Below, one piece after another: positions 15,601 to 24,995 of a DNA stretch of 64,000 nucleotides; position 1 is the first letter of the stretch, and the number at the start of each line of letters is the position of its first letter. The position numbers and the translations under genes are program-made. The notes beneath the pieces are model-generated. The model was given only the letters and a program-made list of their open reading frames with translations. It made no database searches and was not told the origin of the DNA. The stretch is taken from assembly GCA_030848925.1 (NCBI GenBank), contig JANFFA010000006.1:1-64000 (forward strand), in the 5' to 3' direction. The stretch is from Rhodalgimonas zhirmunskyi. GTDB taxonomy: Bacteria; Pseudomonadota; Alphaproteobacteria; Rhodobacterales; Rhodobacteraceae.

Positions 15601-18600
15601 ATGAGCAGGCAGGCCCTTCCGTTGCGTTTTTCCAAGCTCAGACTGACCGGCTTCAAGAGCTTCGTCGATCCGACCGACCTCATCATCGCGGATGGGTTGA
15701 CCGGCGTCGTGGGGCCCAATGGCTGTGGCAAGTCCAACCTGCTTGAGGCGCTGCGCTGGGTGATGGGCGAGAACCGGCCCACGGCGATGCGTGGCGGCGG
15801 GATGGAGGACGTGATCTTTGCCGGGGCTTCGACCCGGCCGGCGCGCAACTTCGCGGAAGTCTCACTTCTGATCGACAACAGTGAGCGGCTGGCCCCGGCG
15901 GGGTTCAACGACAGCGATGCGCTTGAGATCGTGCGACGGATCACGCGGGACGTTGGCAGTGCCTATAAGACCAACGGAAAGGACGTGCGGGCGCGTGATG
16001 TGCAGATGCTGTTTGCCGATGCCTCGACCGGGGCGCATTCGCCGGCACTGGTCCGGCAGGGGCAGATTGCCGAGTTGATCAACGCCAAGCCAAAGAACCG
16101 GCGGCGAATCCTTGAAGAGGCGGCGGGGATCAGCGGGCTTTACCAGCGGCGCCACGAGGCTGAGTTGAAGCTGAAAGGTGCAGAGCAGAACCTGGCCCGT
16201 GTTGATGACGTGATCGAGCAGTTGGCGAGCCAGTTGGCCCAGCTGGCGCGCCAAGCCCGGCAGGCGCAGCGTTATCGCGCGATTGGCGAGGAGTTGCGCC
16301 GGGCCGAGGGGCTTTTGCTCTACCGCCGTTGGAAAGAGGCAGAGGATGCGCGGCAGGCGGCGGATGACGTCTTGCGCGAGCGCACGCAGGCGGCGGCGCA
16401 GGCCGAGGGGGCCTCACGCAGTGCGGCCAAGGCGCGGGTGGCGGCGGAAGAGGCGCTTCCCCCGTTGCGCGAGGAAGAGGCGATTGCGGCGGCGGTGTTG
16501 CAGCGCTTGCAGGTGCAACGCGACACGCTGAGCGATCAGGAAGCGCGGGCGCTGGAAACCATCGAGACGCTGAAGCGGCGGATTGCGCAACTGTCCAAGG
16601 ATATGGAGCGCGAGGCGGGGCTGAACCGCGACGCGGGCGACACCATCCAGCGGCTGGAATGGGAAGCGCGCGAACTGGCCAAGGCGGGCGAGGGCCACGA
16701 TGCGCGGCTGGAAGAGGCGGCCGAGGCCGCGCGGTCGGCGGCGCAGGTTCTTTCGGCGCGCGAGGGCGATCTTTCGCAACTGACCGAGGATGTGGCGCGG
16801 CTGGCGGCACGGCACCAATCGGCGCAGCGCCTGTTGGAAGACAGCCGCAAAACCCAAGCGCGCAGCGAGGCCGAGGCCACCAAGGCGCGAGTCGCGATGG
16901 ACGAGGCGCAGGCCGGGCTGAAGAAGGCCGAGGCGGATTTCAAAACGGCCGGCGAGGCCGAGACCGCGGCGCAGGCCAAGGCGGCCGAGGTCGAAGAGGC
17001 ACTGGCGCAGGCGGAGGCCGCGCGCGCCGAGACGCAATCGCGCGAAGCCGACGCGCGGGCCGAGCGCAGCGAAGCCGAGGGCGAGGTTTCGGCCCTGTCC
17101 GCCGAGGCGACGGCGCTGGCCCGGCTGGTGCAGCGCGATACCGCCGAGGGCGGGCAGATTATGGACCGGCTTCAGGTCGAGCAGGGCTATGAGAAGGCGC
17201 TGGGCGCGGCGCTGACAGATGATCTGCGCGCGCCCGAAGTGGACGCGGACGGGCCTTCGGGCTGGTCGTTATTGCCGGGGTATGACGTGGCGCAGGGGTT
17301 GCCGGGCGGGGTTACGGCGCTGTCCGAGCATGTTTCGGTGCCCGATGTTCTGGCCCGCAGGATGGCGCAGATCGGCTTGGTCGAGGCCGAGGACGGGCCG
17401 CGCCTGCAGGCGGCGTTGAAACCCGGGCAGCGGCTGGTGAGCCGCGAGGGCGATTTGTGGCGCTGGGACGGGTTCCGCGCCTGGGCCGAGGATGCGCCGA
17501 GTGCGGCGGCGCTGCGGCTGGAGCAGATCAACCGGCTGGAAGCGTTGAAGCAGCAGATGGCCGCTGCCGAGCAGCGCGCCGAAGGGGCGCGCGCGGCGCA
17601 CGAGGCGTTGCAGATGCGGCTGACCAACCTGACCGAAGCCGACCGGATGGCGCGGGCCGCCCGACGTGAGGCCGATCAGCGGGTCAATGACGCGGCGCGC
17701 GCCCTGTCGCGGGCCGAGGCCGACCGAAACCTTTCGGGATCGCGGCTGGAGAGCCTTTCGATGGCGGTGACCCGCCACGAGGAAGAGGCGATGGCGGCGC
17801 GCAAGCAGGTGAGCGAGGCCGAGAAGGCGCTGGCCGATCTGGGCGATCTGGACGCGGCGCGAGCCGAGGCCGAAGATATCAAGATGACGGTCGAGGCCGC
17901 GCGGATCACCATGATGTCGCGCCGTTCGGCCCATGATGAGTTGAAGCGCGAGGGCGATGCGCGGTTGAAGCGCACGCAGGAAGTGACCAAGGAAATCTCG
18001 GGCTGGAAGCACCGGTTGGAGAGTGCCGACAAGCGCATCGCCGAATTGGGCGAGCGCAAGGACGCCTCGGAAGCCGAGTTGAAAGAAGCCAATGCCGCGC
18101 CCGAGGAACTGGCCGCGAAACGCGATGAGTTGAGCCACGCAATTTCCGAGGCCGACGCGCGCCGGGCGAAGAGTGCGGATGCGCTTTCGTCCGCCGAAGG
18201 CGCGCTGCGTGAAGCGCTGGCCGGGGAACGGGATGCCGAGCGCACGGCAGGCGAGGCGCGGGAAGCGCGCGCGCGGGCCGAGGCGCGGGCAGAAGCCGCG
18301 CGTGAAACGGTGGCCGCCGCCGAAGAGCGGATCGCCGAGGAGTTGGATACGGGGCCCGCCGCCTTGCTGGAGCAGTTGGAAGCCGATCCGGACAAGATGC
18401 CCGAGAGCGGGGCGATCGAGGCGGATGTGAATCGCCTGAAGCGGCAGCGCGACGCGCTGGGCGCGGTGAACCTGCGGGCCGAGGAAGACGCGCGCGAGGT
18501 GCAGGAAGAGCACGACAGCCTGGTCAAGGAAAAGACCGATCTGGAAGAGGCGATCCGCACCCTTCGCAATGGCATTGCCAGCCTGAACCGCGAAGGGCGC

Positions 18601-19077
18601 GAGCGGCTTTTGACCGCGTTCGAACAGGTGAATTCAAACTTCTCGCTGTTGTTCCGGCACCTGTTTGGTGGGGGCGAGGCGAACCTTGTGCTGGTGGAAA
18701 GCGACGATCCGCTGGAAGCGGGGCTTGAAATCATGTGTCAGCCGCCGGGCAAGAAACTGTCGACGCTTTCGCTGCTTTCGGGGGGCGAACAGACGTTGAC
18801 GGCGATGGCGCTGATCTTTGCGGTGTTCATCGCCAATCCGGCGCCGATCTGTGTTCTGGACGAGGTCGATGCGCCGCTGGACGATGCAAACGTGACGCGG
18901 TTCTGCGATCTGCTGGACGAAATGTGCCGCAGGACCGAAACCCGGTTCCTGATCATCACGCACCACGCGGTGACGATGGCGCGCATGGATCGCCTGTTCG
19001 GGGTCACGATGCAGGAAAAAGGCGTGAGCCAGCTTGTTTCGGTCGACCTTAAGAAGGCATCGCAGATGGTGGCGTAA
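15601..19077 (+). CDS. smc: Chromosome segregation protein SMC
   Basis: An 1158-residue SMC ATPase of the condensin that compacts and segregates the chromosome. The order is: N-terminal ATPase half starting LRFSKLRLTGFKSFVDP with Walker A GPNGCGKSN (about residues 37-45), a long Ala/Glu/Arg-rich coiled coil, a hinge at about 520-660, the return coiled coil, and the C-terminal half with signature LLSGGEQTLTAMAL (about 1057) and Walker B ICVLDEVDAPLDD. I kept the ATG at 15601; an in-frame TTG at 15622 would give the shorter family-like start. ScpA and ScpB genes are not nearby. Confidence 0.97.
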   Translation: MSRQALPLRFSKLRLTGFKSFVDPTDLIIADGLTGVVGPNGCGKSNLLEALRWVMGENRPTAMRGGGMEDVIFAGASTRPARNFAEVSLLIDNSERLAPAGFNDSDALEIVRRITRDVGSAYKTNGKDVRARDVQMLFADASTGAHSPALVRQGQIAELINAKPKNRRRILEEAAGISGLYQRRHEAELKLKGAEQNLARVDDVIEQLASQLAQLARQARQAQRYRAIGEELRRAEGLLLYRRWKEAEDARQAADDVLRERTQAAAQAEGASRSAAKARVAAEEALPPLREEEAIAAAVLQRLQVQRDTLSDQEARALETIETLKRRIAQLSKDMEREAGLNRDAGDTIQRLEWEARELAKAGEGHDARLEEAAEAARSAAQVLSAREGDLSQLTEDVARLAARHQSAQRLLEDSRKTQARSEAEATKARVAMDEAQAGLKKAEADFKTAGEAETAAQAKAAEVEEALAQAEAARAETQSREADARAERSEAEGEVSALSAEATALARLVQRDTAEGGQIMDRLQVEQGYEKALGAALTDDLRAPEVDADGPSGWSLLPGYDVAQGLPGGVTALSEHVSVPDVLARRMAQIGLVEAEDGPRLQAALKPGQRLVSREGDLWRWDGFRAWAEDAPSAAALRLEQINRLEALKQQMAAAEQRAEGARAAHEALQMRLTNLTEADRMARAARREADQRVNDAARALSRAEADRNLSGSRLESLSMAVTRHEEEAMAARKQVSEAEKALADLGDLDAARAEAEDIKMTVEAARITMMSRRSAHDELKREGDARLKRTQEVTKEISGWKHRLESADKRIAELGERKDASEAELKEANAAPEELAAKRDELSHAISEADARRAKSADALSSAEGALREALAGERDAERTAGEAREARARAEARAEAARETVAAAEERIAEELDTGPAALLEQLEADPDKMPESGAIEADVNRLKRQRDALGAVNLRAEEDAREVQEEHDSLVKEKTDLEEAIRTLRNGIASLNREGRERLLTAFEQVNSNFSLLFRHLFGGGEANLVLVESDDPLEAGLEIMCQPPGKKLSTLSLLSGGEQTLTAMALIFAVFIANPAPICVLDEVDAPLDDANVTRFCDLLDEMCRRTETRFLIITHHAVTMARMDRLFGVTMQEKGVSQLVSVDLKKASQMVA

Positions 19078-19287
19078 GCCGCTGGGCTCAGGTTTTACTG
19101 GGGGAAGTGCTTGTTCTGAAGGGCGCTGAAACCTCCCGCCTGAACGCCCGGAAACAGCCGTTTCACCGTTTCCCGGCCCGGAACGATCCCCGACAAAACC
19201 GCGATATTATCTCAGACGCGCCCGCATTCTGCCCCAATCCGACAGCATACATGTCTGCAACGAAAAGCACGCAGAGGTAGCTGAGCA

Positions 19288-20193
19288 ATGGATCGATTGA
19301 CGGAAATGGAGGCCTTTGCCATGGTCGTGGACCAAGGGGGCTTCACCGACGCCGCCAAGAAGATGGGGATTTCGAAATCCGCCGTCTCGAAGCACGTCTC
19401 GAGCCTTGAGGCACGGCTTGGCGCGCGGCTCCTCAACCGCACCACGCGCAGGGTGTCCCCGACCGAAATCGGGCTGGCTTATTACGACCGAGCGCGTCGG
19501 GTTCTGAACGATGCGGGGGAGGCGGATGCGCTGGTGTCCTCGATGCAGAGCGACCCGCAGGGACTTCTTCGGATCAGCGTGGCGACGGACTTTGGCGTAA
19601 ATCATCTGAGCCCAGTTTTGGGCGATTTTCTTGCGGATTTTCCGGATATTACGGTCAATATGGTGCTCAACAACCGCTACGTCGAGTTGATCAGCGAAGG
19701 CTTTGACATGGCGATCCGCATCGGGGAGTTGGAAGACAGCACCCTGCGCGCCCGCAAACTGACCGAAACGACGCGGCGCATGATCGCAAGCCCGGGCTAT
19801 TTCGACCGCTATGGGCGTCCCGAAAAGATCGACGATCTGAACGAACACAAGCTGTTGCATTATTCGAGCCAGTCGGCCGGGAATGTCTGGAAGCTGACCG
19901 CGCCTTCGGGCGAAAAGCGGCAGGTGCGCACCGCCGGTTGGCTGAGTGTGAATGACGGGCAAAGCCTTTTGAACGCTGCGATTTCCGGGCTGGGCATCGC
20001 TTATCTTCCCAGCTTTCTTTACTCGGATGCGATGGCGAAGGGCCTTGTCGAGGACGTGATCCCCGAACTGCCCGTTGAGACGCAGGGCATCTATGCGGTT
20101 TATCCGCCGGGCCGGTTCACCCAGCCCAAGGTGCGCGCCTTCATTGATTTCCTTGTCCACGAGTTCGGCGAAAAAGGCCCGAACAACTGGTAA
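19288..20193 (+). CDS. LysR family transcriptional regulator
   Basis: A 301-residue LysR regulator. The N-terminal winged helix has the pattern FTDAAKKMGISKSAVSKHVS, then LEARLGARLLNRTTRRVSPTE; the C-terminal periplasmic-binding-like domain follows from about residue 90 (GLLRISVATDFGVNHLSPVL). No divergent target gene is adjacent: smc ends 210 bases upstream. A strong terminator follows at 20257. The effector and regulon are unknown. Confidence 0.92.
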   Translation: MDRLTEMEAFAMVVDQGGFTDAAKKMGISKSAVSKHVSSLEARLGARLLNRTTRRVSPTEIGLAYYDRARRVLNDAGEADALVSSMQSDPQGLLRISVATDFGVNHLSPVLGDFLADFPDITVNMVLNNRYVELISEGFDMAIRIGELEDSTLRARKLTETTRRMIASPGYFDRYGRPEKIDDLNEHKLLHYSSQSAGNVWKLTAPSGEKRQVRTAGWLSVNDGQSLLNAAISGLGIAYLPSFLYSDAMAKGLVEDVIPELPVETQGIYAVYPPGRFTQPKVRAFIDFLVHEFGEKGPNNW

Positions 20194-20256
20194 CACTTTC
20201 GGTTTTCCACCGGTTTCCCCTGGAGTGTCTTTCGAGACATTCTCCGCAACCAAACT

Positions 20257-20286
20257 GGCCCCGGATACGTTCCGGGGCCTTTTTTC
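20257..20286 (+). terminator. Intrinsic terminator after the LysR gene
   Basis: A perfect 9-bp stem (GGCCCCGGA with TCCGGGGCC) and a 5-base loop are followed by a run of six T. It is 63 bases beyond the LysR stop codon and in the right direction for it. Confidence 0.9.
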
Positions 20287-20317
20287 GTTGATGATTTGTG
20301 AGGGGAGCGTCCCGCGG

Positions 20318-20395
20318 GGTTAATCGGCGCTTGGTGTGAAAAACCGGGGTCTGCGATGCGTCTGCTCTGCGCCTGCCATGCGTATGGCATACGAA
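20318..20395 (+). repeat. Dispersed intergenic repeat, copy B
   Basis: It begins GGTTAAT and has AAAACCGGGGTCTGC at the same spacing as copies A and C, followed by GCGTCTGC, GCGCCTGC and GCGTATGGCATACG. The inner units vary more than between A and C, but the order of GTCTGC, TGC and GCCTGC blocks is kept. A second GGTTAAC follows at 20420. Confidence 0.65.
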
Positions 20396-20428
20396 GGCGT
20401 ATGGAGGTGGCGCCCGAATGGTTAACGC

Positions 20429-20465
20429 AACGGGCGCGTCACGACGTGACGCGCCCGTTTTTGGC
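20429..20465 (+). terminator. Strong hairpin with T run
   Basis: A 14-bp perfect stem (ACGGGCGCGTCACG with its complement) and almost no loop are followed by TTTTT. Only the plus strand has the T run, so it would end rightward transcripts. It lies 236 bases past the LysR stop and beyond a first terminator, which suggests a second transcript unit starting in between. Confidence 0.8.
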
Positions 20466-20517
20466 CGAGCGAAGCGAGGCCCCCGGGCGACGCGCGCAAG
20501 CGCGGCGCAACCCCTGA

Positions 20518-20808
20518 TCAGAGGCTGTCGAGTTTACGGGCCAGTTTCGCGTCGAGCGAGGAGATGCCGCCAACGTCATGGGTGGTCAGCGTAACCTCGA
20601 CCGTTTTGTAGACGTTGCGCCAATCCGGGTGGTGGTTCCATTTCTCGGCCCAGAGGGCGGCGCGGGTCATCCATGAGAAGGCCTCGGTGAAATCCTCGAA
20701 TTCGTAGGTTTTGCACAGGGCGTCGGCCTTCTCATCGTGGGTCCAGCCGTTTTCGGCCAGCGGCGGAAGCAGGCTTTCGCGGGCGGTGTCGGAAAGCAGT
20801 TCGGTCAA
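20518..20808 (-). CDS. phhB: 4a-hydroxytetrahydrobiopterin dehydratase (pterin-4a-carbinolamine dehydratase)
   Basis: A 96-residue protein with the family signature [19 protein letters not shown]. It recycles the pterin cofactor used by aromatic amino-acid hydroxylases, or may act as a moonlighting small protein. The start is a TTG at 20808, with GGAGG seven bases upstream and no alternative ATG that keeps the domain. The TTG overlaps the stop of the upstream FemAB-like gene (TTGA), so the two are likely translationally coupled. No phenylalanine hydroxylase is nearby. Confidence 0.93.
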   Translation of the reverse strand: MTELLSDTARESLLPPLAENGWTHDEKADALCKTYEFEDFTEAFSWMTRAALWAEKWNHHPDWRNVYKTVEVTLTTHDVGGISSLDAKLARKLDSL

Positions 20809-22040
20809 TCGTGATCCTCCTCTTGGGTTTTACGGAACGGGCCGTAGTCGGTGAGGATTTCGATTTCCTCGGCGATGGCGGCGCGTTCTTCGGTCAGGAA
20901 TTGTTCGACGGCGTGGGCAAAGCCCGGATCGGCGATCCAGTGCAGCGCGTGGCAGGTGTTGGGCAGGTAGCCGCGCGCCAGCTTGTGTTCGCCCTGTGCG
21001 CCAGCCTCGATCCGCTTAAGACCATGCGCTATCGTATAGTCGATGGCCTGATAGTAGCACAGTTCGAAATGCAGGCAGGGGTGATGTTCAGTGCAGCCCC
21101 AGTAGCGGCCGAACAGTGTATCGCGCCCGATGAAGTTAAGCGCGCCTGCGACGGCGCGGCCTTCGCGGTTGGCCATGACCAGCAGGACATCATCGCGCAG
21201 GGTTTCGTGGGCGATGTCGAAAAAGGCGCGGGTCAGGTAGGGGGTGCCCCATTTGCGCGCGCCGGTGTCCTGATAGAATTGCCAGAAGGCATCCCAATGG
21301 TGGGGCTGGATCGCGTCGCCGGTGAGCGCCTCGATCGTGCCGCCGAACGCCTGTGCCGTCGCGCGTTCCTTGCGGATGTTCTTGCGCTTGCGTGAGGACA
21401 GCGAGGCGAGGAAGGCGTCGAAATCGGGGTAGGCCGCGTTTTCCCAGTGAAACTGTTGGGTGGTGCGGTGCAGGAGGCCCATTTGCTGACCGGCGCGCGC
21501 CTCTTCCTCGGTGCAGAAGGTGAGGTGGAGCGAGCTGATTTCGTTATTCGCGGCCAGTTGCACGGCCCCTTGGATCAGCGCGGCCTGGCCTGTTTCTTCG
21601 AACCCCGGTTTGACCAGCAGGCGACGGCCCGTGACGGGGGTAAAAGGCACGGCGATTTGCAGCTTGGGGTAGTAGCGCCCGCCGGCGTTTTCATAGGCGT
21701 GGGCCCAGCTGTAATCAAAGATATATTCGCCTTGAGAGTGGGACTTGGCATAGAGCGGGGCGACGGCGATGACCTCTCCGCCGAGATGGGCCGAAAGATA
21801 GCGGGGCGACCAGCCGGTGCCGGGGCCGGTGGAGCCGCTGTCTTCGAGCGCGGACAGGAAGCGGTAGGTGGTGAAGGGATCGAAGGGGCGTCCGCTGTCT
21901 GTCGTTTGGGGGCCTAGTTCGGGGCCAAGTTCAGAGCCGGATTCAGGACAGGCGCAGGCATCCCAATCGGGCTGGCCGATTTGAGAGATGCGGTCGGCCA
22001 CGCGGATCTCGATCTGGGTTTCACTGTCCATGGGGGACAT
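20805..22040 (-). CDS. FemAB-like / GNAT peptidoglycan-associated acyltransferase family (DUF482 type)
   Basis: A 411-residue protein of the large GNAT-fold family often annotated as 'peptidogalycan biosynthesis protein'. Characteristic blocks are [69 protein letters not shown] and [16 protein letters not shown]. No signal or membrane segment is seen. I start it at ATG 22040 (MSPMDSETQ); ATG 22031 is equally possible. It is coupled to the pterin dehydratase downstream. The true substrate of this family is not established to my knowledge. Confidence 0.88.
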   Translation of the reverse strand: MSPMDSETQIEIRVADRISQIGQPDWDACACPESGSELGPELGPQTTDSGRPFDPFTTYRFLSALEDSGSTGPGTGWSPRYLSAHLGGEVIAVAPLYAKSHSQGEYIFDYSWAHAYENAGGRYYPKLQIAVPFTPVTGRRLLVKPGFEETGQAALIQGAVQLAANNEISSLHLTFCTEEEARAGQQMGLLHRTTQQFHWENAAYPDFDAFLASLSSRKRKNIRKERATAQAFGGTIEALTGDAIQPHHWDAFWQFYQDTGARKWGTPYLTRAFFDIAHETLRDDVLLVMANREGRAVAGALNFIGRDTLFGRYWGCTEHHPCLHFELCYYQAIDYTIAHGLKRIEAGAQGEHKLARGYLPNTCHALHWIADPGFAHAVEQFLTEERAAIAEEIEILTDYGPFRKTQEEDHD

Positions 22041-22140
22041 ATTGGGGTTCCGGGCGCGGGGGGCAAGGTGAGTTGGCGCGGCGCGGCGCTTCGGCCCTGA
22101 ACCGGAGCGATTGAAAGGCGCTCTCTTGCTGAGCTTTGCC

Positions 22141-22286
22141 GGGCGCGGATGCGCCATGCCCGACCTCCCCCATCGGAGGGCATTCTTTCATCGGATGTCA
22201 TGCGTAGGGCGATTGATGTGGGATAACGAGCGTTCGTGCCTTGGTTTTCCGGCCCTCCCGAGGTCGGGCATGGCGCATCCGCGCCC
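22141..22286. repeat. Perfect 27-bp inverted repeat with 92-base spacer
   Basis: The left arm at 22141-22167 (GGGCGCGGATGCGCCATGCC plus CGACCTC) is repeated exactly in inverted orientation at 22260-22286. Both arms are followed on their inner side by a GGAGGGC or its complement. The element lies just beyond the GDPD stop (22298, leftward), so transcripts would fold into a long stem; whether it acts as terminator, REP-like element or both is not known. Confidence 0.88.
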
Positions 22287-22297
22287 TGGGCCTTTGG

Positions 22298-23056
22298 TCA
22301 GGCGAGATATTGCTCGAAGGTGATGTTTTCGGCTGTTTTGCGCGCTTCGGCTTCGACCTGTGGCGAGGTGACGGTCCAGCACAGGATATGCGCGCCTTGG
22401 GCTTTCAATTCGGCGAGTCGAGGGTTTTGCAGGTCGACCACGTTATGCGAGACGAAGCTGGCACCGACGGCATCGTAATCGGGGATCAGGCGGAGGTGAT
22501 CGCAGGTCGCCTCGGGCAAAGCGGGCCAGTCGAGCGGGTTGTAGCGGCAGGTGGTGAGGCCGCGCGTATGATCGGGCAGCAGCCGCGCGAAGGCGGCGAC
22601 GGCGTGGGGGTTGAAGGACATGAGGGCCACGGGGCCGGTGTAGCCCCTGAGCGCTTGGGCGGCGGCGTATTCGAGGGGGCCGACGTTGGGGCCCATGGCG
22701 CCGTCCTGATCCTTGGCTTCGATCAGGATCGGGACGCGGCCCGCGACGAGGGTGAGGATCTCTTCCAGCGTGGGGATACATTCGCCATCGCCGCCGAGCA
22801 GCGGGATCTTGGCCAGATCGGCGGCGCTGCGCTGGCCGATTGGACCGCTCTCGCCCGTCAGGCGGGCGAGAGCGTAGTCGTGAAACACCATTGCCTGACC
22901 ATCGAGCGAAAGCTGTAGGTCGATCTCGATCCCGTAGCCATGCTCGATCGCGGCGCGGATCGCTGCGCGGGAATTCTCGGGCCGGCCATCGGCCACGTCG
23001 TGCAGGGCACGGTGGGCCAAGGGCCGGGCGAGGAAGGCCGGGTCAAGGGGCGGCAT
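22298..23056 (-). CDS. Glycerophosphodiester phosphodiesterase
   Basis: A 252-residue GDPD-family TIM barrel that releases glycerol-3-phosphate from glycerophosphodiesters. It has the active-site start LAHRALHDVADGRPENS (His for HRG), the metal-binding IEIDLQLSLDGQ and the second histidine in VFHDYAL. No signal peptide is present, so it should be cytosolic, like UgpQ. It is the downstream neighbour of ridA (21-base gap), and the two are probably co-transcribed with the secretion genes above. Confidence 0.93.
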   Translation of the reverse strand: MPPLDPAFLARPLAHRALHDVADGRPENSRAAIRAAIEHGYGIEIDLQLSLDGQAMVFHDYALARLTGESGPIGQRSAADLAKIPLLGGDGECIPTLEEILTLVAGRVPILIEAKDQDGAMGPNVGPLEYAAAQALRGYTGPVALMSFNPHAVAAFARLLPDHTRGLTTCRYNPLDWPALPEATCDHLRLIPDYDAVGASFVSHNVVDLQNPRLAELKAQGAHILCWTVTSPQVEAEARKTAENITFEQYLA

Positions 23057-23077
23057 GGTGTGTTTGGCGTCCGGGGA

Positions 23078-23539
23078 TCAGGCGATCTGGAAGATGCCTT
23101 CGATTTCGACAGCAACGCCGAAGGGCAGCGAGGCGGCGGAAACGGCCGAGCGGGAGTGGCGGCCCTTGTCACCCAGGGCTTCGACAAGGAAGTCGGAGCA
23201 GCCGTTGACGACGGCGGGTTGTTCACCGAAGTCGAGCGTGGAATTGACGAAACCGGTCAGCTTCACGACGCGCACGAGGCGATCGATATCGCCACCGCAG
23301 GCTGCCTTGAGCTGTGCCAGAAGGCCGATGCCGCAGGTTTTGGCGGCAGCGGCGCCGGCGGCCACGTCCATGGTATCGCCCAGCTTGCCCTTGATCATGC
23401 CGTTCGCGTCCATCGAGATCTGACCCGAAACGAACACCAGATCGCCGACCTGCACGAAGGGGACGTAGTTGGCGGCGGGGGCGGCGGCCTCGGGGAGGGT
23501 GATGCCGAGGTCTGCGAGGCGGGATTCGATCTTGGACAT
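23078..23539 (-). CDS. RidA family protein (enamine/imine deaminase-like)
   Basis: A 153-residue protein of the longer RidA subfamily. Blocks are LGITLPEAAAPAANYVPFVQ, DLVFVSGQIS, and the C-terminal GRHSRSAVSAASLPFGVAVE with the conserved arginine. RidA proteins hydrolyse reactive enamine intermediates such as 2-aminoacrylate. The start ATG 23539 has AAGGA eight bases upstream; the frame stays open to 23620. It sits 139 bases downstream of hlyD and 21 bases upstream of the GDPD gene. Confidence 0.92.
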   Translation of the reverse strand: MSKIESRLADLGITLPEAAAPAANYVPFVQVGDLVFVSGQISMDANGMIKGKLGDTMDVAAGAAAAKTCGIGLLAQLKAACGGDIDRLVRVVKLTGFVNSTLDFGEQPAVVNGCSDFLVEALGDKGRHSRSAVSAASLPFGVAVEIEGIFQIA

Positions 23540-23678
23540 GGGAGTTCCTTTCATGGTGCGGATCGTGGACGCGGTCGGGTGGCCGCGAATCGCCCCGACG
23601 CTAGTGCATCGCGGGGGCAATTGCGAGACGCGCCGCGGCGCTTTCGGTGCGGCCTTTTCGGGGGTGTCGGCGGGCTGC

Positions 23679-24995
23679 TCAGCTTTCGCGCATGGCCTTG
23701 TTGAAATAGACGATGAAGGGTTGCAGCAGATAGGCGATCGGGGTGCGCTTTTCGGTGCGGATGAAAGCCTCGACCGGCATGCCGGGCAGCAGAGCGACGC
23801 TGCTTGGCAGCTTCAGGATCTCGCCATCGTCGAGCGCGACCTCGGCGCGGTAAAAGGTGGCGCCGGTCTGCTCATCGGCGAAGGCATCGGCCGAAAGCTT
23901 GGTCACGTGACCGGCGAGGTCGGGGGTTTCGCGCTGGTCGAACGCCGGAAACTTGAGCCAGACGCCCTGACCGACGAAGACCTTGTCGACATGCAGCGGC
24001 GAGACCTGCGCGCTGATCACCAGCGGCCGGTCCTGTGGGACAAGGAAAAGCAGCGGATCGGCGGGTTGGATCACGGAGCGGGGCGCATGGACCCGAAGAT
24101 TGTAGACGATGCCGGACACCGGTGCGGTGATGTCGAGGCGCGAAAGCTGTTCGCGCAGGGCGTTGCGTTGTTCGGACAGGTTCAGTTCCCGGATGCGCAG
24201 GTCACGCAGTTGGGTGATCGCCTCTTCACGGCGGCTTGCGCCGAGTTTGAGGGCCTCGATCTCGACCTCGGTGATGCGGGCCTCGGCCTGTGCGCGCCGT
24301 GCGGTGAGTTCGCCCAAGGTACCGGAAAGGCGGGCCTGTTCGCGTTGCAGGGCAAGCAGGCGACTGGCCTGGGCAAGGCCCTTGTCGAACAGGGCTTGCT
24401 GGCTTTCGAGTTCGGTCCCGATCAGGCTGAGCTGACTGCGGATGGCGTCGGACTGGGCCTTGATGCCTTCGATCTGATCGGTGAGCTGTTCGGCCTGACG
24501 GTTGAGTTGGTCGATTTCCTGCCGGTCGGTTTCGGAGCGGGCCTTGATCAGGTTGGTCTGACCCCGGACCAGTTCGGCCACTTCGGGATCGGTGCGGCTT
24601 TGTTCGAGAAGCTCGGCGGGGAAGTCGATCTCGGATTCGCTGTCACGCTCGGATTCGAGGCGGGCGCGACGGGCCATCAACTCGAACAGTTCGGATTCAA
24701 CGATCGAGAGTTGCGAGTTGAGCTCGGTCGGGTCGAGCTTGATCAGCATTTGACCGGCGGCGACCCTGTCGCCCTCGTCCACGAGGATTTCCGAGACGAT
24801 GCCACCATAGCGGTGCTGCACCACCTGCCGGTTTTGATCGACCTCGATCCGGCCGGAGGCGATGACCGCGCCTTCGATCTTGGAGAACACCGCCCAGCCA
24901 CCGAAGCCGCCGACCAGCAGCAGAAAACCGATGATGCCAATCGTCATGGGAAGGCGTGCGGGCCACTTGGCTCGCAGTTGCTTTTTGTCCAGCAT
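23679..24995 (-). CDS. Type I secretion membrane fusion protein, HlyD family
   Basis: A 438-residue periplasmic adaptor. One N-terminal membrane helix (about residues 15-40, IGIIGFLLLVGGFGGWAVF) is followed by a lipoyl half-motif, a long coiled-coil hairpin of about 200 residues and the beta-barrel end (VSGIVYNLRVHAPRSVIQPA). It bridges the inner-membrane ABC transporter to a TolC-like channel. The ATG at 24995 overlaps the ABC gene's TGA by one base (TGATG), indicating coupling. The outer-membrane component and substrate are not in the window. Confidence 0.95.
   Translation of the reverse strand: MLDKKQLRAKWPARLPMTIGIIGFLLLVGGFGGWAVFSKIEGAVIASGRIEVDQNRQVVQHRYGGIVSEILVDEGDRVAAGQMLIKLDPTELNSQLSIVESELFELMARRARLESERDSESEIDFPAELLEQSRTDPEVAELVRGQTNLIKARSETDRQEIDQLNRQAEQLTDQIEGIKAQSDAIRSQLSLIGTELESQQALFDKGLAQASRLLALQREQARLSGTLGELTARRAQAEARITEVEIEALKLGASRREEAITQLRDLRIRELNLSEQRNALREQLSRLDITAPVSGIVYNLRVHAPRSVIQPADPLLFLVPQDRPLVISAQVSPLHVDKVFVGQGVWLKFPAFDQRETPDLAGHVTKLSADAFADEQTGATFYRAEVALDDGEILKLPSSVALLPGMPVEAFIRTEKRTPIAYLLQPFIVYFNKAMRES

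Larger units (their letters stand above)
20194..20517. other. Intergenic region with two terminators and repeat copy B
   Basis: No protein gene is visible. In order it holds the LysR-gene terminator (20257-20286), dispersed-repeat copy B (20318-20395) with a trailing CATACG-rich stretch, a second GGTTAAC at 20420, a very strong hairpin with a T run (20429-20465), and a GC-rich tail with the short inverted pieces GAGCGAAGCGAGG and GCGCGCAAGCGC. A short transcript between the terminators is possible. Confidence 0.7.
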
